A stretch of 64,000 bases of DNA from Janthinobacterium sp. PC23-8 (GTDB lineage Bacteria; Pseudomonadota; Gammaproteobacteria; Burkholderiales; Burkholderiaceae_D), in assembly GCF_002250505.1 (NCBI RefSeq), contig NZ_NJGY01000001.1:2933066-2997065 (forward strand), given 5' to 3'. Shown here one piece after another: positions 8,236-19,030 of the stretch. Under the pieces are notes generated by a model that was not told where the DNA came from, made no database searches, and saw only the letters and a program-made list of their open reading frames with translations. Every line of letters begins with the position of its first letter. Position 1 is the first letter of the stretch. Position numbers and translations under genes: made by a program.

Positions 8236-9577
8236 GTCGCCAGTGTAGCAGCCGGCAGTATCATGACCACGGCCAGGCCGCCGCCGTCGCGGTTGGACAG
8301 GGTGATGCGTCCGCCGTGGGCTTCGGCGATTTCGCGCGCCAGCGCCAGCCCCAGGCCGGTGCCGCTGCGCTTGGTGGAGTAGAACGGCACCAGCGCGTTT
8401 TCCAGTACGGCGCCGCTCATGCCCGGCCCCCGGTCGCGCACTTCGATGCGCAGCATGCCCTGCGCATGGCTCACGTGCAGGCCGATCTTGTCCGCTGGCG
8501 AACCGGATTCCAGTGCATTTTTCAGCAGGTTGAGCAGCGCCTGCTGCAGCTGCGCCGCGTCGAACATGGCCGGCTGCGCGGGTGGTTCGCCCTCGAGCGT
8601 GAAGACCGCCTGCGCCGCCAGGCTGTCGAGAAACGGCGGCCAGGCGCAACTGGCCAGGCGTGGCGCGGGCAGCTTGGCAAAGCGCGCGTAGCCGAGGATA
8701 AAGCTTTCCAGGTGGCGCGTGCGCTCCTCGATGGTGGCGAGGATTTGCGGCAGCCGTTCGGTCTGGCCGCGCCGCACCAGCTCGGCGCCCGAATGGGCCA
8801 GCGAGGCCAGCGGCGCGAGCGAATTGTTCAGCTCATGGCTGATCACGCGGATGACTTTTTTCCAGGTCCGCACTTCCTGGCGCCGCAACTCCAGCGTCAA
8901 CTGGCGCAGCAGCAGCAGCTCATGGCGGCGCCCGTTCAGGCTGAAGCTGCGCCGGGCCAGGTGATACACCTCTTCCTGCTCGCCTTCGCCGCTGGAGAAT
9001 AAGGTATCAACCCGGCCGTCGTTGCCGCGCGCCAGCGCTTCGGCCAGGGCCGGCGCCGCCTCGCTGACGATGTCGGACAGATGCCGCCCTTCGAGCCGGC
9101 GGCCGTGGTGCAGCAGCTGGCGCGCGGCCAGGTTGGCGTAGACGATGGCGCTGCCGTCGGCCACCAGCAGCATGGCCACGGGCGTGTTCTGCACCATGGT
9201 GTCGAGCAGCAGTTCGCGCTGCACCAGGTCCAGGCGCTGCTTGCGCAGCACGCTGCCCAGCGCATTGTGGGCCGCCACCAGGTCGGCCAGTTCATCGTTC
9301 TGCGGCCAGCTCAGGCTGAAACCGAAGTCGCCGTCCTGGTAGCTGGCCACCGTACCCGACAGGGCGCGAAACAGCGACAGCATCGCCTGCAGCTGGGCGC
9401 GGATGGTGATGATGGCCACCGGCAGCACGCACAGCAGGGTGGCGCCCAGCACCAGCAGCGGCTGGCCCGGGAAATAATGCGCGAGCAGCAGGGCGATGGC
9501 CACCCCCAGCACCAGCAGGGTGGCCACCAGCGCCGTCCAGCGCGTGAGCAGCGAGAGGCGCATGGTCTTCGGTGCCA

Positions 9578-9578
<1 letters not shown>
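8232..9578 (-). CDS. NtrY-like sensor histidine kinase of the efflux operon
   Basis: 448 residues. Start ATG 9578 overlaps the regulator's stop by one base (TGATG). Two adjacent membrane helices (about 12-34 and 40-58) leave almost no periplasmic loop, so sensing is probably intramembrane or cytoplasmic. A HAMP-like stretch (about 60-115), a PAS-like domain (about 122-215), then the DHp motif ISHELNNSLAP with H248, and an ATPase domain with N354, GPGMSG (384-389) and GTGLGL. The HELNNSLAP box is typical of kinases that partner NtrC-type regulators, which fits the gene just upstream. Confidence 0.93.
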
Positions 9579-10912
<1,334 letters not shown>

Positions 10913-10929
10913 GCGCGCAGCATAACATT

Positions 10930-12165
10930 TCAAGTGCTGCGGGTGGCGGTGGCCGGCGAAATGCTGGCCGCGCGCCAGGCCGGCCCATACACGGCGCCCA
11001 CCCCCAGCAGCCAGAACACGATGGCGCCGGCCAGCAGGTAGCCGGGCGGCAGGCGCGCCATTTCCAGTTGGCTCACCAATAGGTGGTTCAGGCCCAGCGC
11101 CAGCAGCACGCCAGCGGCCACGCCGACGCTGGTGATCATGAAATTTTCGGTCAGGAAATAGCGCAAAATATCGATGCGGCGTGCGCCGAGCGCGCGCCGC
11201 ACGCCGATCTGTTTCGTGCGCTGCGACACCCACAGGCTGGCGATGCCGACGATGCCGCTGGCGGTGACCAGCAGCAGCAGGGTCGACACGGCGATCAGCA
11301 TCCATGACAGCGCGCGGTCTGCCCGATAGCGCTTGTCGCGTTCTTCAATCAGGGTGCGCACGCGCACGATGACGTCGCCAGGAGAGGCGGCGCGGATCGC
11401 CTGTTCGGCGTCTTTCATCACGCGGTCGCGCTGGCCCCTTTCGGCGCGCACGGTAAACAGGGTGTCGCTGTCACCCGTCAGGCGCACCGGCGTCAGCATG
11501 GAATATTCACCGCGCTGGCCCGTCTCGGCGCCTTGCGTCTGCAGCCGTTCGACCACGCCGACCACTTGCAGTTGCTGCGCGCCGACGCCGCTGCCCATGA
11601 ACACGGGCTGGTTCAGCATGCTGCCGCCACCGGGATGAAGCTTGTTGGCCAGCGCACGCGTGATGATGACCTGCGGCGGAAAGTCTTCCGTCACGTTCTG
11701 GTCGATTTCGGCGATTTCAGCGGGCGTGAAGTCGCGTCCCTCTGCCAGTTGCAAGCCCCAGGTATTGATCAGCGAATCGGGCGTGATGTAGACGGCGGTC
11801 GGGGTGGTATTTTTTTGCTCGCTGCGGTTGGCCGACAGGCCGGTGGTGCTGCCGCTGCGCGACATCGGTATCTGGCTCACCTGCGCCACTGACACCACGC
11901 CGGGTACGGCGCGCAGCACGGCCGTCTGGCGTTTTTGCAGCGCCAGTTGTTCGTTATGGCCGGCTGGTCGCATATTGCGCGCCAGCAAGCTGAACACCTC
12001 TTGCTCGGCCACTACGCCGCTGGGCCGGGCCGCCACTTGCTGGCGTACGTTGACGATGTGCAGCGCATTGGCCAGGATGGCCAGGCTCAGCGCAACCTGC
12101 ATTGCCACCAGGATGGCACCGGTTTTGCTGCGCATCAGCGCAGACAGGATGGGACGAATTTCCAT
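10930..12165 (-). CDS. ABC transporter permease, MacB/FtsX type (second of pair)
   Basis: 411 residues. An N-terminal membrane helix (about 17-36), a large periplasmic MacB-like core domain (about 40-270, with GRDFTP and VVGVVERLQ), and three C-terminal helices carrying the FtsX signature (LWVSQRTKQIGVRRALGARR). It forms a heterodimer-type pair with the permease gene 24 bp upstream. Such type VII ABC systems do not pump through the membrane themselves but transmit force to periplasmic adaptors, consistent with the HlyD-type gene in the same operon. It sits 17 bp before the regulator gene. Confidence 0.92.
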   Translation of the reverse strand: MEIRPILSALMRSKTGAILVAMQVALSLAILANALHIVNVRQQVAARPSGVVAEQEVFSLLARNMRPAGHNEQLALQKRQTAVLRAVPGVVSVAQVSQIPMSRSGSTTGLSANRSEQKNTTPTAVYITPDSLINTWGLQLAEGRDFTPAEIAEIDQNVTEDFPPQVIITRALANKLHPGGGSMLNQPVFMGSGVGAQQLQVVGVVERLQTQGAETGQRGEYSMLTPVRLTGDSDTLFTVRAERGQRDRVMKDAEQAIRAASPGDVIVRVRTLIEERDKRYRADRALSWMLIAVSTLLLLVTASGIVGIASLWVSQRTKQIGVRRALGARRIDILRYFLTENFMITSVGVAAGVLLALGLNHLLVSQLEMARLPPGYLLAGAIVFWLLGVGAVYGPAWRAASISPATATRST

Positions 12166-12189
12166 GATCGGTCTCGTTGTAAGAAAGAT

Positions 12190-13500
12190 TTATTGCGACT
12201 TGAGCTGTATCGCCGGGGTCACCTGGCAGGCGCGCCAGGTGGGCAGCAGTCCCGCCAGGATGGCGGCGCCGACCGAGACAACAAAGGTCAGCGCCAGCAT
12301 CTGCCAGTCCATGTGGGCCACTACCGTCAGCTGGCGCGACTGCATGCCGATCAGCGCCAGCGCACCGTAGGCCAGCAGCAGGCCCAGCACGCCGCCAGCC
12401 AGGCCGATGACGGTGGTTTCTACCAGGAACTGGCGGAAGATATCGGTGCGTGACGCGCCCAGCGCACGGCGGATGCCCACTTCGGCGGCGCGCACGGAAA
12501 ACTTCGCCAGCAGCAGGCCGATGGTGTTAACCAGACACAGCGTGAGGAAGCCGAAAGCCAGCCAGGCCGACAGGCGATTGTCGTTGCCGACCACGTTCAG
12601 GTGCGCCAGCCACTCGTCGATGTTGAACAGCAAATTGGGGGCATTGCGCTTCAGGCGGCCCAGCTTGCGCTGCTCCTGTGCATAGCTGTCAAGGTAGCTT
12701 TGCAGTTCGCCGCGCTGGCCGTCATGCGCCATTTCGAACCAGAATTGTAGCCAGGTGCATTCGGAATCGAGCGTGCCTTGGTAGCCTGCCGCACGGTCGC
12801 CGTCGCAGCTCATGCTGCCGTCATGCGTGCTCTGGTGGCGGATCGCGCTGGTGAAGGGAATGAAGAATTCGTCTTCGCTGCCAAAGGCGCTGCTGCCGAT
12901 GATGCGGTGGACGCGCGGTACCGGCTCCCAGGTATCGAGCACGCCCGCGATCTGGTAGGGAAAACCCAGCAAGGTCATGCGCTGGCCGACCGGATTGGCG
13001 TTGCCATACAGTTTTTCGGCCAGCTTGCGCGACAGCACCACCACATCGGCGCCGGCCGCGTCGTCGGCCGCGCTCCACGGCTGGCCATGTCGGAACGGCG
13101 TGTCGAACATGGCGAAGAAATCGCGGTAGGCGGCCAGGCCGTGGCTGGTGAAGGCGCCGATATCCTTGCGAGCCGGCTCGACCGGCCCGCCGACGCCATA
13201 CATCACGCTGCGCCGCTCGCCGATCTTGCTGCTCTGCAGATTGACGGCATCGCGGTAGCTGAGTTGGTTATCGCCGGACTTGTTGCCGGGCGTGTAGCCA
13301 GACAGCGAGCCATTATCGAGCAGCGGCACGAACAGGCGGTCGCTCTTGTGCGGCAGCGGATTGCCCGACATCACGTGCAGGATGGTAACCGTCGATACGC
13401 TGGCGGCCACGCCAACGGCCAGCGTCAGTATCATCAGCGCGGTCAGGGCGCGGTTGCGGCGCAGGCTGCGCAGGCCCAGCTTGAAATAGTAGTCGAACAT
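12190..13500 (-). CDS. ABC transporter permease, MacB/FtsX type (first of pair)
   Basis: 436 residues. Helix 1 spans about 20-43, then a periplasmic core with an insert of about 250 residues (HGQPWSAADDAAGADVVVLS, GNANPVGQRMTLLGF), then three helices with AEVGIRRALGASRTDIFRQF and a C-terminal PTWRACQVTPAIQLKSQ. The periplasmic part has Cys residues near DSECTWLQF and MSCDGD that could form a disulfide. It lies nine bases after the ATPase gene, showing tight operon packing. Paired but unequal permeases suggest an asymmetric transporter. Substrate unknown. Confidence 0.92.
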   Translation of the reverse strand: MFDYYFKLGLRSLRRNRALTALMILTLAVGVAASVSTVTILHVMSGNPLPHKSDRLFVPLLDNGSLSGYTPGNKSGDNQLSYRDAVNLQSSKIGERRSVMYGVGGPVEPARKDIGAFTSHGLAAYRDFFAMFDTPFRHGQPWSAADDAAGADVVVLSRKLAEKLYGNANPVGQRMTLLGFPYQIAGVLDTWEPVPRVHRIIGSSAFGSEDEFFIPFTSAIRHQSTHDGSMSCDGDRAAGYQGTLDSECTWLQFWFEMAHDGQRGELQSYLDSYAQEQRKLGRLKRNAPNLLFNIDEWLAHLNVVGNDNRLSAWLAFGFLTLCLVNTIGLLLAKFSVRAAEVGIRRALGASRTDIFRQFLVETTVIGLAGGVLGLLLAYGALALIGMQSRQLTVVAHMDWQMLALTFVVSVGAAILAGLLPTWRACQVTPAIQLKSQ

Positions 13501-13509
13501 GGCCGCTCC

Positions 13510-14226
13510 TCAGGCAGTGGCGGGGTGGCGTGCGCCGCCGGCGAGCGAGGCGCCGTGCTGCACCAGGTCCGACACCTGGCCGTCGATGATGTGCACATTG
13601 CGCTGGCTGCGCAGCGCCAGTTCCGGGTCGTGCGTGACCATCAGGATGGTGGTGCCCTGGGCGTTGATTTCTTCGAGCAGCTCCATCACGCCGCGCGCCA
13701 TTTGCGTGTCGAGGTTGCCGGTCGGTTCGTCGGCCAGCAGCAGCTTGGGCGAGCCGGCCAGTGCGCGCGCGATCGCCACGCGCTGCTGCTGTCCGCCCGA
13801 CAGTTCGGCCGGATAATGTTTCATGCGCGAGGCCAGGCCGACCTTGGCCAGCGCCTCCTCGATGCGTTCGCGGCGCTCGGCGCGGTTGAAGCCGCGGTAG
13901 CGCAGCGGCACGTCGACATTGTCGAACAGCGACAGGTCGGGGATCAGATTGAAGCCCTGGAAGATGAAGCCCAGCTTTTCATTGCGCAGGCGGGAACGGG
14001 CGTTGTCGTTCATGCCTTTCACATTGACGCCGTCGAGAATGTACTGGCCGTCGGTGAATTCTTCGAGCAGGCCGGCGATATTCAGGAAACTGGTCTTGCC
14101 GGAACCGGAAGGCCCGGTGACGGTGACGAATTCGCCTTGTTGTACATGGATGTCGAAGCCGCGCAGGGCGTGGGTTTCGATCATGTGGGTGCGATAGACT
14201 TTGCTCAGGTTTTGCATGCGCAGCAT
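13510..14226 (-). CDS. ABC transporter ATP-binding protein (MacB/LolD-like)
   Basis: 238 residues with all nucleotide-binding motifs: Walker A GPSGSGKT (38-45), Q-loop GFIFQGFNL, signature LSGGQ (142-146), Walker B LLLADEPTGNLD with D166/E167, and the H-loop MVTHD. The LADEPTGNLD form places it in the LolD/MacB/FtsE branch, which pairs with FtsX-type permeases, as encoded next. It is a stand-alone ATPase rather than a MacB-like fusion. Gaps of 32 bp to the adaptor gene upstream and 9 bp to the permease downstream support one transcript. Confidence 0.95.
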   Translation of the reverse strand: MLRMQNLSKVYRTHMIETHALRGFDIHVQQGEFVTVTGPSGSGKTSFLNIAGLLEEFTDGQYILDGVNVKGMNDNARSRLRNEKLGFIFQGFNLIPDLSLFDNVDVPLRYRGFNRAERRERIEEALAKVGLASRMKHYPAELSGGQQQRVAIARALAGSPKLLLADEPTGNLDTQMARGVMELLEEINAQGTTILMVTHDPELALRSQRNVHIIDGQVSDLVQHGASLAGGARHPATA

Positions 14227-14258
14227 GGCGGGCCTCTCGAAAAAAATACGTAAAAAAA

Positions 14259-15524
14259 TCAGTTGAGCGAGACGCGCGCGGCGTTCTCGAAGTTTTCGGT
14301 GCCGGCGACCACCACCTTGTCGCCCAGTTTCAGGCCGTCCTGGATTTCCACGGCGGTCACGCTGGTCACGCCCAGCTTGATCGGCGTGCGGATCGCCACG
14401 CCGTCGCGCACCACGTAGGCAAAGCGGCCGCCTTCGGCTTCCACGAACGGGCCGCGCACCAGCATCAGCACATTCGGTTTTTCATCGATCAGCAGGCGCG
14501 CCGTGGCGCGCTGGTTCTGCCGCATGCCGGCCGGTTGCGTGCCGTCGAAACGCACGCGCGCCAGCACCTGGTTCTTCACCACTTCCGGCGACAGCGCCGA
14601 CAATTTTCCGGTGGCCTTGACGGCGGCCACCTCGATCTCGGCGCGCATGCCCAGGCCGATATCGGCCACATAGGTTTCCGGCACTTCCAGCTCCACTTCC
14701 AGCTGCGACAGGTCGACCAGCGTCATCAGGGCGGTATTGGCCTGCACCACGCTGCGGTTGGCCACCGACAGCGTGCCGATAAAGCCGTTCACGGGGGCGC
14801 GCACGGTCAGCTCGTCGACGCGGCGCTGCGCGTTGTCGCGGACGAGGCGCTGGCGCTCGAGTTCATTGGTTTTCGTCTTCAGCGCCAGGCTGACATCTTC
14901 GCTTTCCAGGCCGGCCGCCTGCGAGGCGTGGCGGCTGCGGATATCGGCCGAATTCAAGGCGTCCTTCGCCTTCTGGTAATCGATCTTGGCGATGATGCCC
15001 ACCTGCGCCACGCTTTCATAGCGCTCCAGCGTGCGCTGCGCCGACAGGCGTTCGATTTCGGCCGTGTCGGCGTCGCGCCGTGCCAGCAGCCTCTGCTTCT
15101 TGGCCAGGATTTGCTGGCGCGCCACTTCCGCTTCGAGCTGCTGCACGCTCGATTGTTCGCGCTTGAGCGCGTCGGACAGGTCCGGCGATTCCAGCACGGC
15201 CAGGATGTCGCCTTTTTTCACCGTGTCGCCGGCCTTCGCTTTCAGCGTGACGGTGGCCACCGTGGTCGAATACAGGGTGGGGCTGATCGAGGCGACCACG
15301 CGGCCGGTGACGGCGGCGTCGCGCACCAGCGTGCCACGCGTCACTTCCGCGATGCGCAGCCGGCTGGCGTTGACCGAGTGTTCGCTGGCGCGCCAGCTGT
15401 GGAAGGCGGCATACGCGCAGGCGAGCAAGGCCAGGGTGCCGGCGGCGATCAGCAGGCGGCGCCTGGCGAACTGGCCCCTGGGGGCGGCGATAACGGCGTC
15501 TTGTTGGGAAGTGTCGCGGATCAT
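14259..15524 (-). CDS. HlyD/MacA-type periplasmic adaptor, first gene of the sigma-54 efflux operon
   Basis: 421 residues. A single N-terminal membrane anchor (about 27-45), a biotinyl-lipoyl half motif (VTLKAKAGDTVKKGDILAVLE), a long alpha-helical hairpin (about 115-240), the second lipoyl half (VRAPVNGFIGTLSVANRSVV) and beta-barrel domains. Such adaptors connect an inner-membrane MacB-like transporter to an outer-membrane factor; no outer-membrane gene is in the window. No Shine-Dalgarno sequence stands before ATG 15524. A sigma-54 promoter at 15557-15572 would start transcription about 22 bases upstream of this start. Confidence 0.92.
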   Translation of the reverse strand: MIRDTSQQDAVIAAPRGQFARRRLLIAAGTLALLACAYAAFHSWRASEHSVNASRLRIAEVTRGTLVRDAAVTGRVVASISPTLYSTTVATVTLKAKAGDTVKKGDILAVLESPDLSDALKREQSSVQQLEAEVARQQILAKKQRLLARRDADTAEIERLSAQRTLERYESVAQVGIIAKIDYQKAKDALNSADIRSRHASQAAGLESEDVSLALKTKTNELERQRLVRDNAQRRVDELTVRAPVNGFIGTLSVANRSVVQANTALMTLVDLSQLEVELEVPETYVADIGLGMRAEIEVAAVKATGKLSALSPEVVKNQVLARVRFDGTQPAGMRQNQRATARLLIDEKPNVLMLVRGPFVEAEGGRFAYVVRDGVAIRTPIKLGVTSVTAVEIQDGLKLGDKVVVAGTENFENAARVSLN

Positions 15525-15556
15525 GGTGGTGGCAGAAAGAAGGATAAGGGATCTGC

Positions 15557-15572
15557 TGCATAAATCGTGCCA
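15557..15572 (-). promoter_or_regulatory. Sigma-54 promoter (-24/-12) of the ABC efflux operon
   Basis: On the minus strand the sequence reads TGGCACGATTTATGCA. This matches the RpoN consensus TGGCACG-N4-TTGCA with one change, and has the required GG-N10-GC spacing (GG at 15571-15570, GC at 15559-15558). Predicted transcription start is near 15546. The operon it serves encodes a sigma-54 activator. Confidence 0.82.
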
Positions 15573-15620
15573 GCTTTATCTGATGCGCAAGTGATTGATT
15601 TCGCTTGCTTGTGGCGCTGC

Positions 15621-15669
15621 TGTCCGCTGTCCGGGCGTGTCCGCGCTGTCCGCCCAGCGCGCTGCGGAC
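15621..15669. promoter_or_regulatory. TGTCCG repeat cluster, probable upstream activator sites
   Basis: TGTCCG occurs at 15621, 15628, 15638 and 15647, and GCGGAC (inverse orientation) at 15664-15669, so TGTCCGC-N10-GCGGAC forms an inverted repeat. The cluster lies about 75-125 bp upstream of the start predicted from the sigma-54 promoter, the usual distance for NtrC-type enhancer sites. Binding by the operon's own regulator is inferred. Confidence 0.55.
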
Positions 15670-15723
15670 GCGCTTTTTGCTGGCTTGCAGGCAGGTGTTC
15701 TTGTTATAGTCGCCGAAGAAGTA

Positions 15724-15752
15724 TTGCTCAATTAGAATGTTCAAATGATAAT
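15724..15752 (+). promoter_or_regulatory. Possible sigma-70 promoter of the chemoreceptor gene
   Basis: TTGCTC, 17-bp spacer, GATAAT, within an AT-rich stretch unlike its surroundings. The implied start would lie only about eight bases before the ATG, so the assignment is weak. Confidence 0.35.
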
Positions 15753-15766
15753 ATAATGGAAACGAC

Positions 15767-17317
15767 ATGAAAAATATCACCGTGCGCGCCAGTTTGCTGG
15801 GTGTGCTGCTGCTGTTTGCCGCGATGCTGGTGGTCGGCGCCGCGCTGGGCATCTACGCCCTGAACCAGTCAACCCGTTCGATGTCCACCATGTACCAGGT
15901 GACGTCGCAGGTGATCGTCATCAATGACGCCTACAAGGACACCACGCGCGTGCGCGCTGCCCTGACGCGTGCTTATACCAGCGTGCGCGATGGCGCCGCC
16001 GCGGCCGATCGCGACAGCGCGCTGGCCAGCGCCGCAAAATCGCAGCGTCGCGCGCTGGAATTCATCGACAAATACGCCAGCGCGCCGGCCTATGAAGGCC
16101 AGGATGCGGCGCTCAAGGACGCGCTGATTGCGGCGGCGCGCACGCTGATGCAGGCGCTGGAGCGGGCCAGCGCGGCGCTGGTCGGCAATGACGCCGACGC
16201 CTACACGGCGATCAACGCGCGTGAGCTGACGCCGGCCGGCGCCGCCTTTTCGACGCAGCTGGAAAAATTTCAGAAGTTGAGCGACACGCAGAATACCGCG
16301 CTGATGGCCACGCGCGAACTGGAATACGCCATCGTCAAGTGGCTCGTCGCCCTGGGCCTGCTGCTGGCGCTGGGCCTGGTGGCCGGTGTGCACTACATGC
16401 TGCGCCAGGTGGTGATCGCACCGCTGGCGCGCGCCGTGGAACTGCTCGACCAGGTGGCGCACGGCGACCTGACGGCGCGCATCGACACCGGCGGCGACAA
16501 CGAGATCGGGCGCCTGCTCACCGCTATCCGGCGCATGCAGCAAGATCTGCTGTCGACGGTGGCGCGGGTGCGCGGCGGCGCCGAGGCGATCAACCGCGGC
16601 TCGCAGGAACTGGCGGCCGGCAATATGGAACTGTCGGCGCGCACCGAAACGCAGGCCAGTTCGCTGGAACAGACGGCCGCGTCAATCGAGGAGCTGACCG
16701 GCACCGTGAAGCAGAATTCGGCAAACGCCCAGCATGCGCGCGGCCTGGTCGATGGCGCTTCGAGCACGGCGGCGCAGGGCGGCGAAGTGATGCTGGACGT
16801 GGTCAGCACCATGAACGCGATCAATGACTCGTCGAAGAAAATCGTCGACATTATCGGCGTGATCGATGGCATCGCCTTCCAGACCAATATCCTGGCGCTG
16901 AACGCGGCCGTCGAGGCGGCGCGCGCCGGCGAGCAGGGACGCGGCTTTGCCGTCGTCGCCACCGAGGTGCGCAGCCTGGCGCAGCGCTCGAGCCAGGCTG
17001 CGCGCGAGATCAAGCTGCTGATCGACGATTCGGTCGGCAAGATCGCGCTCGGCACCGACCTCGTTGAGCGCGCTGGCGTCACCATGAACACCCTGGTCGG
17101 CGACGTGCGCCAAGTGACGCAGATCGTCGGCGAGATCGCCACCGCCAGCCGCGAGCAGAGCGATGGCATCGACCAGGTCAACCAGGCGATCGCCCAGATG
17201 GACCAGGTGACACAGCAGAACGCGGCGCTGGTGGAAGAGGCTGCCGCCGCCACCCAGTCGCTGCAGGACCAGGCGGGCGAACTGGCGCAGACGGTGAGCC
17301 TATTCAAACTCAATTGA
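15767..17317 (+). CDS. Methyl-accepting chemotaxis protein
   Basis: 516 residues of the Tar/Tsr layout: membrane helix 1 (about 8-30), a four-helix-bundle periplasmic sensor (about 31-185), helix 2 ([20 protein letters not shown], about 188-210), HAMP (about 212-264), and a methylation/signalling coiled coil. The invariant hairpin tip ([20 protein letters not shown], from residue 366) is intact, as are the methylation-type segments [12 protein letters not shown] and [17 protein letters not shown]. No C-terminal NWETF-like CheR/CheB tether is present. The ligand is unknown. It is a single-gene unit between divergently placed loci. Confidence 0.95.
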   Translation: MKNITVRASLLGVLLLFAAMLVVGAALGIYALNQSTRSMSTMYQVTSQVIVINDAYKDTTRVRAALTRAYTSVRDGAAAADRDSALASAAKSQRRALEFIDKYASAPAYEGQDAALKDALIAAARTLMQALERASAALVGNDADAYTAINARELTPAGAAFSTQLEKFQKLSDTQNTALMATRELEYAIVKWLVALGLLLALGLVAGVHYMLRQVVIAPLARAVELLDQVAHGDLTARIDTGGDNEIGRLLTAIRRMQQDLLSTVARVRGGAEAINRGSQELAAGNMELSARTETQASSLEQTAASIEELTGTVKQNSANAQHARGLVDGASSTAAQGGEVMLDVVSTMNAINDSSKKIVDIIGVIDGIAFQTNILALNAAVEAARAGEQGRGFAVVATEVRSLAQRSSQAAREIKLLIDDSVGKIALGTDLVERAGVTMNTLVGDVRQVTQIVGEIATASREQSDGIDQVNQAIAQMDQVTQQNAALVEEAAAATQSLQDQAGELAQTVSLFKLN

Positions 17318-17397
17318 AAGGTGCTGAACAGGTCTTGAAAAATTGATAACTGGAAGCATGTAGGCGGCGTTCCTTCCTGTAACTTTGATCAGGCGCC

Positions 17398-19005
17398 ATG
17401 TTCAGCTTTCTACAGCCATTGTTTCCTGCCGGCGTGCTCGCGCCGGTACTCGATTATCCGTTTGCACGCAGCGATGTGGCCATGTTGCAGACGCTGGCCG
17501 GTGGCGCGCAGCAGATCGACCGGCAGACCTGGAACGATCTGCTGCTCGATCCATATACCGACCGCCTGGCGCAGGGCAGCAGCATCTTCGGCCAGCAGGA
17601 ACTGCATCGCCGTCTGTGCAGCAGCCAGGCCAGCGACGACGCCATCGAACGCACCCTGGTGCTGATGGACGATGCGCCGTTGGCGACCAGCCTGCAGCGC
17701 GCCTGCCGTGGCTTGCGCCAGACCGATACCGAAATTGCTGGCACCTTGTACGGCGCCGTGCTGGCGCCAGCGCCGTGGTGGCGCTCCTGGCTGTGGCTGC
17801 TGCCGCTGGCCTTGTTGCTGGCGATTGCCTCTACCTGGCTGGTGGGCTGGCCGGCCCTGTTTGGCGTGCTGGCCGTCTGTGTCGCGCTGATGGCGATACA
17901 GTCGCGCTATTACGAAGTGAGCAAACAATGGGAGCGCACGCTCGACAGCTTGCGCCATCTGCTCAAGGCCCATGCGGCGCTGGCGCGCCTCGATGTGCCG
18001 GCAACCGCGCACTTCCGGGGCAGCGGCACGCAGGCCAAAAAAATAGTGCGCGGCATCGAACGCTCGCTGCTGCGCTACCTGCCCATGGTCGATACGGTGG
18101 TAGCCGAATACGGCGACTGGCTGCTGCTGAAAAATATCACGCGCTATTTCCGCACGCGCCAGCTGGTGGCGGCGCAGATCGACTTTTTGCGTGACAGTTT
18201 CAGCCAGGTCGCTGCCCTGGAAGCGGACCTGGCACTGGCGCGGCACTTGCGCGAGGTACCTGTCTTCTGCCGGGCCGGCGTGGCGGGACCGCGCGAACTG
18301 GCATTGCAGGGCATGGTCCACCCGCTGTTGCCTGGTGCGGTGCCCTTGTCGTTTCGCCTGCAGGACCGGGGCAGTTTCATTTCAGGCCAGAACGGCATCG
18401 GCAAGAGCACCTTGCTGCGTACCGTGGGCCTGAACCTGGTCTGCGCCCGCGCCTTCGGCTTTTGCCATGCGCAGTCAGCCCATGTGCCGCTGCTGCGGCT
18501 GTACTCGAGCATGCAGAGCGAAGACTCGCTGGCCGGCGGCGAAAGTTTATATCTGGCCGAACTGCGCCGCGCGCGCGAACTGCTGGCGCTGGCCGACAGC
18601 GATGCCGAGGGAGAAGGCGCGGCCCTGTTCATCATCGACGAGATCTTTCGCGGCACCAATCACCTCGAATCGATCTCGGCCGCCGCCGCCGTGCTGCATA
18701 CGCTGGCCGCGCGCCATCTGGTGATCGTGTCCTCGCACAACCTGGTGCTCGCGCCGCTGCTGGAAGACTGCCTGGCGCCGTGGTGCGTGCAGCGCGATGC
18801 TGCCGGCGCCTTGCTGCTGGCGCCCGGCGTGCTGCAGGCCACCAACGGCATCGCGCTGCTGGCCGAGCGCGGCTTCGGCAGCCAGATCGAAGACAAGGCG
18901 GGCAGGGTGTTCGACTGGCTCAGCGGCCATATGGCGCAGCCGGCCGATTGCAGCGGCGTGCTGGAGGATGACAAGCAAAATGACAAGCAAAATGTATTGA
19001 CATAG
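17398..19005 (+). CDS. Membrane-anchored MutS-like ATPase of unknown role
   Basis: 535 residues. The C-terminal third matches the MutS ABC-type ATPase: P-loop GQNGIGKST (330-338), Walker B ALFIIDEIFRGTN with D414/E415, and a switch histidine in IVSSHNLVLAP. The mismatch-recognition domain is absent; instead the protein carries two membrane helices (about 125-165, WLLPLALLLAIASTWLVG then ALFGVLAVCVAL). It therefore is not MutS or MutS2, and a role in mismatch repair is doubtful. The last codons contain a perfect 12-bp tandem repeat giving NDKQNDKQN. Its stop codon lies inside the palindromic promoter of the brnT toxin gene. Confidence 0.8.
   Translation: MFSFLQPLFPAGVLAPVLDYPFARSDVAMLQTLAGGAQQIDRQTWNDLLLDPYTDRLAQGSSIFGQQELHRRLCSSQASDDAIERTLVLMDDAPLATSLQRACRGLRQTDTEIAGTLYGAVLAPAPWWRSWLWLLPLALLLAIASTWLVGWPALFGVLAVCVALMAIQSRYYEVSKQWERTLDSLRHLLKAHAALARLDVPATAHFRGSGTQAKKIVRGIERSLLRYLPMVDTVVAEYGDWLLLKNITRYFRTRQLVAAQIDFLRDSFSQVAALEADLALARHLREVPVFCRAGVAGPRELALQGMVHPLLPGAVPLSFRLQDRGSFISGQNGIGKSTLLRTVGLNLVCARAFGFCHAQSAHVPLLRLYSSMQSEDSLAGGESLYLAELRRARELLALADSDAEGEGAALFIIDEIFRGTNHLESISAAAAVLHTLAARHLVIVSSHNLVLAPLLEDCLAPWCVQRDAAGALLLAPGVLQATNGIALLAERGFGSQIEDKAGRVFDWLSGHMAQPADCSGVLEDDKQNDKQNVLT
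18970..18993 (+). repeat. 12-bp perfect tandem repeat at the end of the MutS-like gene
   Basis: GACAAGCAAAAT occurs twice without a gap (18970-18981, 18982-18993), encoding the tail NDKQNDKQN. It is A-rich compared with the surrounding coding sequence and sits directly upstream of the brnT promoter palindrome. Confidence 0.9.
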
Positions 19006-19024
19006 TCAATACGTGTGCTAGTCT
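18995..19024 (+). promoter_or_regulatory. brnTA promoter with palindromic operator
   Basis: TATTGAC-ATA-GTCAATA (18995-19011) is a perfect inverted repeat that contains the -35 box TTGACA (18997-19002). After a 16-bp spacer follows an extended -10, TGC-TAGTCT (19016-19024). Autorepression by the antitoxin complex is the likely use. The predicted start falls at or next to the toxin ATG (19031), implying a leaderless message. Confidence 0.65.
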
Positions 19025-19030
19025 TGCTGC

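Noticed and set aside
15690..15720. A flagellar sigma-28 promoter (TAAA-N15-GCCGATAA) for the chemoreceptor gene
   Set aside because: GCCGAAGA at 15712 resembles the -10, but the matching -35 position reads AGGT, not TAAA.
17398..19005. Annotating the MutS-like gene as mismatch-repair mutS or mutS2
   Set aside because: It lacks the mismatch-binding and clamp domains and the Smr domain and has membrane helices.
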